This document shows, piece by piece, positions 47,630-61,784 of a stretch of 64,000 nt of DNA; position 1 is the first letter of the stretch, and each line of letters opens with the position of its first letter. The notes under the pieces were generated by a model. It searched no databases. It was given only the letters and a program-made list of their open reading frames with translations, and was not told where the DNA came from. This stretch comes from Aplysia californica (Eukaryota > Mollusca > Gastropoda > Aplysiida > Aplysiidae). The translations under genes and the position numbers were made by a program. The stretch is taken from positions 366,055-430,054 of the forward strand of contig NW_004797531.1 in NCBI RefSeq assembly GCF_000002075.1, in the 5' to 3' direction.

Positions 47630-50600
47630 TCATGTGAGTAAGAGTATGATCGTGTAGGAGTATGATAGACCAATCATGTAGAAACAATACCAAATCGGAA
47701 AACAAAGATGAAACAGAGAATTGCAATCGCTGCATCTAAACTGAAAATGATGACATCCACCTGAAGAGGACAATGCAAAGAGAAAAACAAAAGTTCAAAC
47801 TTAAAGAACATTTTGGAAACTGTTTTCAAACTTGCTACTGATCTCACAGCATTTTAAAAGAAATTTTTCTTTATAATTCTCTCTGCGACATCTCCTTATT
47901 GCTTTACGCTGTTATCAACTTCTCTCTATTTTGTTCCTCCTTAGGAACAGAGTGGCGGGAGATTTGACTGAGCTCTATTAAGCTTACTGAAAATCGAGAC
48001 GAAATGTAACATGTTTGGTCTGATTGTATTCGATACTGTAGGCGATTACTCCAAGTTCAACTGTAACAAAGAAATATAGTAAAATACTAGTCGCTGTTCC
48101 CCGGTCGCTGTTCCCCGGTAAAATGACGTCATGAGTCGCTGTTCCCCGGCGCATTCTCAAAGCCTGCCTCTTAAATGATCTAAATTGTGACAATGGGGGT
48201 TTAAAACCAATCGCCATACAGACTATGACTTGACTTTAATGGCGGCTATAGTGCCATCAAAAGTTCATGGCGCAACTTGTTTTCAAATATCTCTTTAACA
48301 TGTGAATCAGTGTCACCCATACATTGCACAGAAGTTTGTATCAATTTGTCTTAACTTAATCGTTTTTCCACAACAATTTAGGCTAGATTGGAAAACCTTT
48401 CTTCATAAATTTATATATATATATATATGGGGGCTCTCGTGGCCTAGAGGTTAAAGTGTTCTCCTCTTATTCAAAGGTCCCGGGTTCAAATCCGGGTGCA
48501 ACGGAAAAATTTTCTTCTCTAAAATTGTCCTGCTCTCTGGCAATGTTCTGTCATCGGCTTTCGTCTCCACTTTCTGCCCACACCCCCTCACCTCCTTTGC
48601 CCCCTCCTCTAGGCCCCTAACTCTTTCTGCAGCCTTTCTACTGCTACTCCTTGGCTCCTTCTTACTGCTGTCTTTCAGCCACACCCCTGATCTTCTGGGA
48701 GGAAAGATCTACTCCATGCCTTCTTAGACAAGGGTGAAAAATCTCGGAGGTCCCGTGTGCAAATTGCGCACGCTAAAGATCCCTTGGTGGTCTAAAATTG
48801 ATAAGAGTAGGCTTCGGGCACCACCTGGGCAAAATTCGAAATTTCCTACCCACTGAAAATGTTTAATGTGTCCCACGTGCTCATATGACCTTATGCAGTT
48901 GCAAGTGCCTTAAAACCCAACAAAAAATTGGGTTTTTAAAAAATTTATGTCAAATACCATGTCATGGGGAAAATGGAATTGTTCACAGCACTTCCTGCTT
49001 TTCTCATACATTTTACATATATGCATATGACCTACGCAATAGCTCACCAATGACTTTGATACAAGAAATTAATTTTATAGTGAACACATTTTTGCACTAA
49101 AGATTCTCATGATGTGAGTTCAAGAAGTATAATATTGCGATTAGAAAAAAAATGATAGAGTTTTTTTTAAAAAACGATATTGCCCCTGCTGTAAAACTTT
49201 TTTAATCTGTAGAAACCACCCATTTGAATATTTTATTAGTATTTATTATTTATTATGGAATTTTCTAGAATACAGCTAACATTTGTCTACTAAAATTTAT
49301 TGATCAATTAAGACAAATAGACACAAGTCATTGTGCAAAAGCTGGAGAGTTTATGTTCGATAGTTTGTAAAATATTTCACAATACGAGTAAGTTGCACCA
49401 CGAAATTTTAACAACACTGTAGTCTTGTCTATTCTTTCTTCCCTTTGTCAGTGTTTTTAGGATTTTGCTGTGTAATCGCTTTCATTTATCCTTAATTGGA
49501 AGATCAACTACTGTTGTTTGTTGCTGATGTTGATTGTTTTCATATATTTTTTAGAAATGATTCTTATGTTTTGTTGTTTATTGCTGATGGTAGGAAATGT
49601 ACAAAGCTTTGTTTTATCTGGTCCAATTTTAGCTTCTGCTGCCCTTGCTGTATCTGACATTCCATGGAATGGACCAGTGGGTAAGACACCTGTGATCCTC
49701 TTATATCAGAATTGTTCAATACTTTAATGGACTTCAAATAATGTTCTTATATTTTTTTCATGAAATGAGAAAAAGTTTAAAATTCTGACACAGCAACCAA
49801 GTTTTATTATATAAGTGTGCTTCAACTGTAAATGGCTCCTTGAAAATTTCAATAAAGTTCCTCGGGGCCAATGAGTATTATGAGTCAGTTAGAGCTGTAA
49901 CTTATCACAGTTTCCATAGTTTGCTTTGGTGTCTGTGATTCAAGTCTGTCTTTTGAGCTGGTTGCAAAGCTGTTACTTTATTTACACTTTTACTGAGCCT
50001 TTCAACAATTTAAAAATGTTTTTACACCACTGAAAAGTTATATTAGTCTTTTCTTTATCTTTCCAGCTGCAGTGAGAGTTGGTGTTGTGGATGATGAAGT
50101 TGTAATCAATCCAACTCGGAGACAGTTGCAGAAAAGCTCATTGAACATTATTCTTACAGGGACATCAGAGAACAAAGTTGGTAAGCAAAGGGTTAATTGT
50201 AATTTTGAAAGTCTCATCTATCCCTATGTGACCCAGGGTTTAAGAATGAAACACTGTTCCACTATGGGAAACACACATGGTTCCATTTGTGGACAAAAGT
50301 GTTCTCTCCCCTCTCACAGGTCATACGAGGAACACCATTGATGAGACATATCCTTTTTTAAAGTTTAAGTAAGAAAAAGTATTGACATTCGCCTTATCCG
50401 AAAATGACTATCACAGTATCTAACTGGGGGCTCTCGTGGTCTAGAGGTATGGTGTTTGCCTCTCATTCAATAGGTCCCAGGTTTTATACCTGACAGCGAT
50501 GGAAAATTTTCTTTTCTAAAAAAATGTTCTCCTTTCACCTCTATTCCTTTTCTCTAACCATGTTCTGTCGTCTGCTTTTGTCTCCACTTTCTGCCCTGCC

Positions 50601-53600
50601 CCTCTGCTCTTGGCTCCGGACTCTTTCTGCAGCCTTTCTACTGCTACTTCTTGGCTCCATCTTACGGCTGTCTTTCAGCCACACCCCTGATCTTAGGGTA
50701 GGTAAGATGTAACACCTAGCCTTCTCGGATAAGAGCGAAAAATCTCGGAGGTCTCAGGTGCAAGTTGCGCACAGTAAAGATCTCTTGGTGATCCTAAAAT
50801 CGATAAGAGTAGGCTTCAGCCGTCTTGCGGGCAAAATTTAAAATTAATTCCTACCAAACTGAAAGTGCTAAATGTGTCCCATGCTTTCATATTACCTTAT
50901 GCAGTTGTGAGTGCCCTAAAACGCATACCAAAGCATAACCATCCAACTATCTTTGTTGCTGATATTTTGCAGATCTTTGGTAGGATTACAATATGTTTGA
51001 AGATTATTCTCAACTTCTTCTTGAATTGCTTTTCTAATTTAACTCTTTGTTTCTTGCCAGCATCTCAAATTTTTCACATGTATGTTCCTTGGTATATGTG
51101 TCACGACTTGGAGGAATCAGGCGCTCGTCACTTTTTGGGCACATGGAATTATTGGTATCATCTTAAAGCCTTACTTTCGATGAAAAAAGTCACCCTTTTA
51201 TTTTCAATAGGAGTCGAGATATTTTAGAGTAAAGGAGATTGGGGTCGCCTGGTGTCGGAGGTAAAATTAGCGAGAAAATGGACGCAAAGTTTGGTGACTT
51301 CCATAGCTTGAGGGTCCTTGGAAACTCTAAATTTAAGTACATTCTGTGCCCTATATCAAAGTTTTTCAGTAAAGTCCACACAGCAATGTGTTTTTTAACC
51401 CTAACTGTACGCCCTGTGGTCATTTTGTACCCCTGGGGTTGTATTCTTTGCATTTTATATTTCTAGTACAAAGATCTCTTTGAAACTTTCAGTATTTCTC
51501 AAAAAATCTTTTTGACAGACTGCTATGCAAAGCATGATTGGATTAACGAGTAAATTTCCTCTTTGGAAAGTGGTGGCACAGAATTCCCTATGTTGTATGA
51601 ATATGATAGTAAAACACGATGTACGGATAGGGTTAATGGACGTAAAAGGTGTTGAGCTAAACAGAAAAAAAATGATAAAAATTGCCAAAAGGGAAGAAAA
51701 ATGCCGTTTTCTTCTAATTCATTATTTTTACGAGCGCCTGATGTCACCAAGATGCCTCACATACAGAACAAGATCCAACGCCTGGGACCACTTTATTTAT
51801 GCATTTCTAAGGAGTTTTTAGATGGTGCAAAAAAAGTCAGTGTGGACTTCTGTTCAGTTCTCTTTTGCAAGAGAAACCTAAGATCATCAAAGGATAACAC
51901 CCTACTTGTGACACCTGTAAAATCATACAAATCATATGGAGAGAGATCTTTCTCATATCNNNNNNNNNNNNNNNNNNNNNNNNNNNNNNNNNNNNNNNNN
52001 NNNNNNNNNNNNNNNNNNNNNNNNNNNNNNNNNNNNNNNNNNNNNNNNNNNNNNNNNNNNNNNNNNNNNNNNNNNNNNNNNNNNNNNNNNNNNNNNNNNN
52101 NNNNNNNNNNNNNNNNNNNNNNNNNNNNNNNNNNNNNNNNNNNNNNNNNNNNNNNTGGCATGAGAAGAAAGGAAGTAGTAAGAAAGGTTTTTGAAAAATG
52201 GGTATTCCAATGTAAAGCGCATTGAGCTACGTTTTTTGGAAATGCGCTATATAAATGTTATACATTATTATTATTATTATTAAGTGTTATATCCTTATTT
52301 CTCTTTTTGTCTCTTTTCCTATGCAGTGATGTTGGAAGGTGAAGCTGACAGAGTTCCTCTCCACAAAGTGGAGCAAGCCCTGTCCCAGGCAGTGAAAGCT
52401 ACCCAAAGCATTATCAAGACCATAAGAGAGCTACAGGAGGCAGTTGGAAAGCCAAAGAGAGCACTAGACCCGCTTAAAGTGTTTCCTCAGCATATTGAAA
52501 ATGCTGTTCAAAGGTATCAGGAGATGGCTGTCATCAAGATAATTGTTATGTGTTATGATTTTATCAAGAATCATACAGAGTTCCACTTGGGGCTCTCGAG
52601 GTCTAGAAATTAAGGTGTTCGCCTCTCATTCAATAGGTCGCGGGTTCAAATGTGGATAGCGACGGAAAATGTTTCTCTCTAAAATGTTCTCCTTTTACAT
52701 TCTTTCTTGCTCTGTAACAGTGTTCTGTCTTCTGCTTTCGTCTCCACTTTCTGCCCCACCCCCTCACCTCCTTTGCCCCCTCCTCTGGGCTCCTGACTCT
52801 TTCTGCAGCCTTTCTACTGCTACTCCTTGGCTCCTTCTTACAGCTGTGTTTCAGCCACACCCCTGATCTTTAAGGTAGGCAAGGGTAACACCTATCCTTC
52901 TCAGATAAGGGCAAAAAATCTTTGAGACGCCATGTGCAAGTTGCGCTTATTTAAGATCCCTTGGTGGTCCAAAATCGATAAGAGTAGGGTTTGACGGCCA
53001 CCCATGCGAAATTCAAAATTTCCTACCCACTGAAAATGTTTAATGTGTCCCGCACGCTCAGATTACATTATACAGTTGCGAGCACTGTAAAACACTTACC
53101 AAAAAAAAAAAAAAAGGATACATCAAGCAGAAGAATTCTTTAGATAAATTTTCTAAGCAATAATGACATAATAAAAAGCCAGTGAAAAGAAGCTATTTTG
53201 CTTTGAGACAACATAGACATAGATATTTTGATACTTATTTATCAATGATGTACTTAATATTTGATGCTGTCTGCTACTTCTTGTTTACCTGCTACAGCTA
53301 CATTCTGTTGACAAACTGACATACGAAAGTGAGAGAATATTCAATTATATTATTGGTGGCAACAGAATATTTAGGACTGACAAAGACAAAGTTAAAGGAT
53401 GATGCAGTTCAGCTCAGTAGTTTCTGTGTTCAGTTTGGAAGTGCAGTCATTCCTTATTGATGTAAAACTAAATTAGTGAAACAGAATTTATAATCTAATC
53501 CCTTCAGCTTTAATAACGAAGAGGTGAAATAGTTTTCTTTTTGGTTTTGAATCTTAGATGGAGTTGTATTTTATTATGCACTAGTCAGCTGTGCTTGAAA

Positions 53601-56600
53601 AAGTCTTATAGACTTGACAGAAGCTCATGTTATTGTTATGTAAAAATACTTTTCAGCTTGATTTATGTGATCTTTTGTTGTCATTTGTGCACATATTTTT
53701 TTCCACAGTTTTTCACACAACCACATTCGAGATATTTTGTTTAATGATGAGCATAATAAGGTGAGTTTCTAATGAATCCAGAGCAATCTATTCTGTGTTG
53801 TCTTGTTCTTCATTTATATTTTCTTGTTCAGATTACAGTCAAACATACCTAAATGGATTCTTCTACAATTACTTTTATGAAACGGAAACCTGCTCAGCCC
53901 GAAAACGGAAAGAGAAATTCCTTCGATTCAGAGGCTTTTGACCTGCTCAAGACAGAAAATGCTTTGGTAGCTCAACCCCAATTTGAATTGAAATAAAACT
54001 CTGGAGGTTGGTTCTACCAGCTCTATTCTTTACACCACCACACCAAACGAGGGGGGGGGGGGGTTGCAGTTTTTGGATAGATGACCCCGCCCATGTGAGC
54101 CTTGAGTAGTGCAGATGGTCAGGGCAGTTGTGGATCCTCAAATCATTGTTACACGAAGGGATGGGATGGCATTTATTGAATGTGCTCATTACATTGATAG
54201 GTAAGACTAAGGATGGAAGCAAAAGAAACATTCTATTGTTTCTGTTATTAATTGGTCAAACAGTCGTCCTATAAGATGTAAGCTTTGGTGGCAATGGATA
54301 AATAAGACTGAGACATATCAGTATCAGAGAGGCTCGGATAGCATTTAAGGGATGTGAAGTTTTAACTACTGCTTGCCGACTGTATAGGTGACCCTTGATC
54401 CCACAGTGTACATACTGGCAGTCTGAGGGACCCCCCCCCCTCCACCCCTCCCTAAATTCCCCTGTTCAAGAAGGAAAATGTGTAAGATGTAATTTTTTCT
54501 CTCGCTCCCTTACGATTCCATATTGGGCAGCTTCGGCTGTACTTCTAACATACCGGAGACCCCGCCAAGAAACGAAGAGTGTAATTTCTTTGTCTCATTC
54601 TCGTGATGTAAGTTACCAGTAAGTGGCTAAAATTCATATTATGCTTAGATATTTTCTGGGAAGGTTTATTGCTAATATGTTAAGAATAACATTTATTGAC
54701 TGTCATCTTTCCATGCTTTTAAAATTCTGATAATTTACTTTTTTAAACACCACTCAGTGTTACTCTGTAAACTTATCTGATGATGGGAGCTTGTTTAACT
54801 TATGGGTGTTTTACAAATTTTTAATTTCAGCACAACTGGTTTTTAAAGATATTTTATTTAATCTTATAACAGATTTCAAGAGATCAAGCCTTGAGAGCAA
54901 TTGGAGAGCAAGTTGTTCTGAATGTCAAAGGTTTGTTTGAGCTCCGTGTGTTTGTATGCAAGCTAGTGATGGCCATTGCAGTGAGTTTTCTTGAGCATTT
55001 GTATAATTATAAGGTAGCACCATGATGTGTGTAATGTGCTGAGAGTACATTTTTTAGAACAGTTTCTAGGTGTCAGCCAGTAGCATAGATAAATGTACGA
55101 TGTCATTACTCAGATATTTTGTGCACTTTGGAGCTCTCGGATTATTATCTTTCTGAGTGAAAGCAATTTTTTTAAGCTCTTACCATTTCTCTGCATTATT
55201 TTTCTTAACTCATTTGAGCCTATATCCGTGGATTAAATTTACACAACGCCCAGCCAGCCTGGTGGCCTAATCCCGTGTATTTATGGAATGCACTTTATCA
55301 ATTGATATCTCCGGTATTTTTTTTATTACAAGCTACAGGAAACGGGGAGCTAACAGTTGACCACTTGTTTTGTTTTGTTAAAAATTTGGTGAAGTTATGT
55401 GCGATACTTTTTTAGCTGTAACAGACTAAATCAGTCACCCCCACATTGCGACAGATGATTTTATTACAAATTGGGGTCCAAAAAAAATTGCGTAACCTCC
55501 AGACATTGCCATTTTAAAAAATTGATAAAATATAAACTGTTTGGACAAATTGAATACAGTTTTCTTTTTCTGTGAGAGCATTTCTTTCTTTCTCTTGTTG
55601 CATTTTTGAAAATATGATAGCTTTCACAGTATTTTTGTGGTTAACGCTTGAACATACCCTAAAAGTGTCAGGCTGCAGTGGTTGTTGGGTGAAAAATAGC
55701 TCAGGCTCAAGTGAATTAAGGAAACGAAGTGAGTGCTTTTTTCATGAAACAAAAATATAAAACATTAATGTTTTCCACTTTCAGAGAGTTTTCCAGAAGT
55801 TGAAGAGAGTGTGGTATTATCTAGTTATCAGACATATGTCAAGCAAGTGTTCAGAAATCTTATTTTGGATGAAAGCAGAAGGTAATTCCCCCTTTCCATA
55901 GTATATATATTGCTCTTATTGTAACATTAATTACTTAAATATCTTTTGAGGCTGAAAGTTTATTGTTCCATTTCCTGATGTTATGAAGAGTGTGAAATTA
56001 AGTTGTTGCAGTGGTTCAGCAAGAATAGACAGCAAGTGTTTTTAATGGTTGTGGCCCAAGTTTTTAGTAGGCTGAGTCAAAAGCTGAAGATGGAACTGGG
56101 AGACTGGGGTCTAAGCCACTGTATGCTCGTATAAATCACTGTCTGACTTTTCCAGGACAGAAATCATTTTTCAGTAGGAACAGTTTTAGACTGTCTTCGA
56201 AGATTGAAGAAATACACTGAGTTTCAAAGAATCTGGTTAGTGGATCAAAATTGAAACAAGAGAAATGCATGGTACTTTGTCATAATTTAATGTCCCTAAC
56301 GACAGTGTCTTTATTCTTAGTTGTTTTTTCTCTTATTATAGATGTGATGGTCGTAGTTTGACAGAAATGAGAGACATCAGCTGTGAAGTAGACCTCTATC
56401 AGCCATTGCATGGGTCAGCTCTATTCCAGAGAGGTCAAACCCAGGTTTGTATGTGATACATGTTTCAAAAAGTAATACCATCTAAACAGAGGAGTGTCTG
56501 AAAGATAAGATATTAGGTTGTACTCAGAGGTGAAGAATTGCAATATTTGTTCAACGTTTTTTTTCTCAGACACATTTGTCAACTTATGGACTTTTAAACA

Positions 56601-59600
56601 TACAATATTTTATGGACTGGTAATGAATTTATGGTCAGCATGAACATATTTACAACACATTATTGTTTTTCGAAGGCAGATTTTGACTGTTGACCAGACT
56701 GTTGAAATGGGGTGCTAGGAAAAAGTAACCTACCTGCCAGTATGGAATATTATACTGTTGATCATTTCTCCAGTCTTTAGTGTTTTCATTAACTTTGAGA
56801 CTTGCATGAAAATGTGTATGGTAAGGTAGCGTTACTTTCTTATTGTGAGCTATAATCAGAGATGGCTGGGATGTGAGGGTACAAACTGTTCAGTTTTGCA
56901 GATATACTTTTACTTTTTCCCCTGCCACTGTTTTCATGGGGTAAATTTTACTCAATTGTCCAAAGCTGGAGGCCCTTTGTGTATTTCTGCTATGAGTGGC
57001 CTCTGATGTTTTTGTTTGCTTGTTCCAGGTGTTGTGCACTGTGACCTTTGATAGTTTGGCTTCTGCGTTAAAATCTGATCCTTTGTCTGTGACGACTGGG
57101 TGAGTATGAAAAACTTTTTACTTAAATTGAATCTCAGATTAGAGAATTTAAACCAAAAAAGAAACCCAACCAAAAATGTGGAGAGAGTAATGTACAGGGA
57201 GAAAAATTGGTTATGGGTCATAAACCTTTAAGTTTCAGGTTCTGTACACTTCTTCTTGCCCTTTTGATGCTTTTGAAATAGCATGGACTGTATTGAAGCT
57301 GGTAGGGTTCATCCTCTACCTGTGTCTATTGAGGTTCTTTTGACCCTGTAAAATATTTCTATACCAAAAGATAGTAAATTTTTCTCGTGGAAAGAAAAAT
57401 CTATTCCAATTCTTAAGAACAATAAAAACTTTTCTTTTTAATATTTAGAAATGAACTTATTAATGGCTTCCTTTTTAAATTTTTGTTGTTGTAAAGAAAC
57501 ACTTTTAACATATAAAAAAATTAGATTTCTTTCTATTCTTTGGTTTTAGGAGCTCGACAGAAAAGAAGTTCATGCTTCATTATGAGGTAAGATCTGCACA
57601 GTGTCTTTATTAGTAAATCATTTATGAACAGGCAGTCACTGAGACTTTCGTAATTACACATTTTTACACCTTTTGTGGTCACTGAATTCTCACTGATTCT
57701 CTGACAGAGACATCCATGGATATGCCAATGTACTAAAGCAACCTAGTAAAATATTTCAAGGCTGTGGTGGGAGTTAGAATATGATATATTTGTTAAAGAA
57801 TCATCTAATCCATCATTACTATTTTTAAATGTGGTAAGGAGAGTGGAGATATCGGCACAGGTAAACAGAAATAGACAAATTGGTGCCTCCAAATTCTAAA
57901 GACCGTTTGACTATTTCTTTGCCGTAGGGACTGTTAGCATACATTATATCATCTATTTCTTTTTCTAATGAGCATGCATTCCAAATATACATATTGTTTT
58001 CTTGTCTCCCAGTTCCCTCCTTATGCGACAAATGAAACTGGAAGAGGAGGTATTGGAAGGAGAGAGCTAGGACATGGTATGTTATGATAATGTCACAATG
58101 TAGGCTGAGCTTTTTTCTTTGTTACTGATTTTGCAGGGAGGATCATAACAATAATTTATAATTAGTGTAATGAGGAAAGCAAACAGATCTCATTGTAAAT
58201 GTGCACATTATGCAATGCTAGATTATGATGAATTTTGGGGTTTGGTGATTTGTAGCCTCCTGCGTGTCTACTTATCAATGGCACTTTAAGCAGGTATCAT
58301 GAAATATTGGACCTGGTTTCAAAGTGTTAGTGATTATATTATGTGTGCATGCCTGATGAAAGGTACCTTATGACGCATTTGGAAGAATTGCGTTTTATTC
58401 TATTTTATGGCACAAAAAATTTCTAAAGAACTTGCTTAAAAAATTTTTAAGATTGCTTTAGTACTTCAAGAGATCTGGTTAATATTGTCAGGTAAGATGT
58501 GGAAACAATGTTTTGAGAAAAATTTCTTCTAAGTTTCGTTCAGATCTGGATTGAGTTCTACTCCTAATGAATGTCAAAAAACAACTTCAACAACACATTT
58601 TTAGCATAGAATAATAATAGATAGCATTTGTATAGCGCATATCCCCGCTCAACAGCAGGCTCTATGCGCTTTACACTATATTATTACCCCAGCAGACCAT
58701 AGAACACTCCGAAACATTCTCAGCTTCCCGGGAAGCATACAGTGCGAGCAGCCGATTAAGCGCTCAAACACTAACAAACTGACAAGATCTTTCGCTGTCT
58801 ATAGCGTCTATAGCCGGGTACCCATTCCCACCTGGGTGAAGTGAGGAACATTCGTGTAAAGTGCCTTTCCCAAGGACACAACGTCGGGCCCTTGACGGGA
58901 TTCGAACCCACGACCTTACGGTTGCGAGTCCGAGAGCCTAACCACTAGGCCACCGACGAATAAATGCAAAGCTTTGTAAGTATCTGTAGATAAATGGCTA
59001 AAGAATAAGTTTTTAGTGGATCTCAATTTTGGTTAAAAAATATATTGGTTTTTGACCTTTATTGCCCTGTATCTCAGTTTGAGCAAATGCATTTTACGGT
59101 ACCTTTCACCAGGCTCGCACACATATTCACTGGATGACAGGATTACCTTTCTTTACAACACTGACTAAATGCATATTTCATCTGTTCATATGAAATATAA
59201 GCCCCTGACATTTCCTAAACTGTTTCCTTTGAAAAATTTGTTTTATTAACTATCTCTCATTTTTCTGTTTTGTAGGAGCACTCGCAGAGAAAGGTCTAAA
59301 GCCAATTCTCCCCGATGAATCTGATTTTACTGTCAGGTTAACTTCAGAAGTTCTTGAATCTAATGGTAAGTAAAACCTTGCTTTTATGTGGGGGTTTTTG
59401 CCATTGTTTATTATTGCAGCATTTTTTCACTGTGTTTGTAAAGGTATGTGAATGGATTTTTTAAAAATTTCTTTTGGTATCAAGACTTTTTTTTGGTCTT
59501 AAATATTCCAATCTTTGTTGTCTAGCTGTACTTCACAGACTTTTCACAACGAAGACTTGAATTTCTTGTTGAAAAATATACCTTGAACACAATAGTTGGC

Positions 59601-61579
59601 TGCTTTGTAAAGTAAAGAGTTTACAGTTGATCATCCTTTATGTTGCTTGATTTAAGATAGAAAGAAAAGCTTAAAATTAAAGCGCTCATATGACCTTATG
59701 CAGTTGCGAGCGCCATAAAACCTCAACTAAACTCTACTTAAAATAAAAGAGAATTCTAGCAAACCTACACCCCCCCCCCCCCCTGAGTGAAACTGATATA
59801 AAATGTTTATTATACATGGAGGGATGGGGGGAGAGGGTGAAGGAAGGAGAGAAGGATAATGAAATGGAAAGAATAAAAGCAAGAAGGAAAATGATGTTTG
59901 TGTTATTTAGATTGGGGGAGGGGGATGTAATTGATTGTGTTGCAAAAGTTGGTGAGAGCACACTGTAAATTTGTTTTTCAAAATGTGAATAAAAGGGAGT
60001 GTTACCTGTCTTATTAACAGGGATCTGTTGATGAGTTGAGATTTATCGTGACTAAATGTGTTTGACCTCACTCATTTATAGAGTGGGTGGTTGGCGGGTG
60101 CTCTGGTGTGGTTTGCTTCTTCTTTCCTATCAAACATCTATCGTCCTTATCTCCCCTTTTTCTTTTTTATGTTTGTTACTCTCTTGTAACACCTCTAATC
60201 TTCTGGCGCTCTTATGACCTCAAGCAGTTGCGAGCGTCGTAAAACCTCTACTAAAACTAAAAAATCTCCCTCATGGTCTCTCTGTCCGTCTATTAGGCTC
60301 ATCCTCCATGGCATCAGTCTGTGGGGGCAGTCTAGCTCTCATGGATGCCGGAGTCCAAGTGAAAGAGCCTGCTGCTGGTGTGGCCATGGGACTGGTCACT
60401 CGTACTGACCCAGAGACAGGCAAAATTAGCCATCATCAGATCTTGACAGATCTATTGGTAAACTACTATAAAGAGTTTTTTATTTTTTAAAATATTTTAT
60501 ACACTCCTCCACTTATTTCTCTGTGCACTGTTTTTTTCTTCTTTATACTGTCCAAACTAGTTATTGGATGGTATGTACATATTTCTTGAAAGAATAAAAG
60601 TACATTAGAACAAGAGGGTAGAGTAAGTTGAGGGCAGTGTAACATCAGCCCTATCTCCTTCAAAGTTTGTAAAGGATTGGAATGAAATGGGGGGGTTTTT
60701 TCTAGGTTCGTAGTCTTAGGGTGTGAGATCAAGAAAAGAAGATCATGATGCATTGGGCACACTTTTGGAAAGCCAGCCCACATTGTGACAAGACAAAACC
60801 TAAGTTGAAATCTCCAAGGGAGGAGGAAGAGAGGGAGAGTGAGATCCTCCTGGGAATGAGATCTAGAGGCAGGTCTCAGACAGATGGGGCATCACTGGTT
60901 GGAGGTAGAGAAAATTGGCCAGGGCAGAATGAAGTGGGGAGCCCTTCTTGAGGCCTGAAAGATGCAGAGTGAGACAGAGAGAGTTTCAAGAAAGCTTACT
61001 TAACAGCTACAACTGACTTATTTTGTTTTGGTGAGAGTGAGTGGGTATGTGACACTGAGGTTTAACAAAGAATACCTCTTCCCAGAACAGCTATGTAAAA
61101 GTTTATCATGTATGGGTTCCAAATAAACGAAGAGCAAACTAAAAGTAGAGAACAGGAGATGCTTATTCAGAGAAAGGTAAAATCTCAAAGAGAAATCTGG
61201 TAAAGAAAATGTCATCAGAATGTGAGTGTATACAGACCCAGTAACCGGGAACAAAGTCACGAAGTATACAGACCCGGTAGGGGAAATCTTTTGTGATTTC
61301 GGAAAGCTTCAGCGCACTCTTGATCTTGGCTCAGGGTAGACCTAGGATCTATAGCCTAGGTCTAGATCATTTAGACAGACAGACATATATCATAGATATA
61401 AATCTAGTTTTGAAGCCTTGATCTAAATGAAGATTGCGGATGTCTTTTTTTATGAATGATCATTTTTCCGCCGTTTTGGAGTTGGAGGAATCAATAAGAT
61501 AATTTGAAGCAAAGAACAATGTCATAATTTCTATCCAGCAGTCACCCTCTCTATATCTGTTCTGTCTCTCCATACCCCC

Positions 61580-61678
<99 letters not shown>

Positions 61679-61708
61679 TCCTCCCTCCCTCCCTCCCTCC
61701 CTCTCCCT

Positions 61709-61784
<76 letters not shown>

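Noticed and set aside
58880-58960. tRNA-like sequence with A and B boxes
   Set aside because: It is the head of SINE-C. It is followed by the SINE body and lacks a foldable acceptor stem, so it is not a tRNA gene. The same holds for SINE-B heads at 35705, 48429, 50426 and 52589.
61460-61781. Arg-Glu repeat frames on the minus strand
   Set aside because: Translation of the (CT)n tract; the same applies to 42091-42336.
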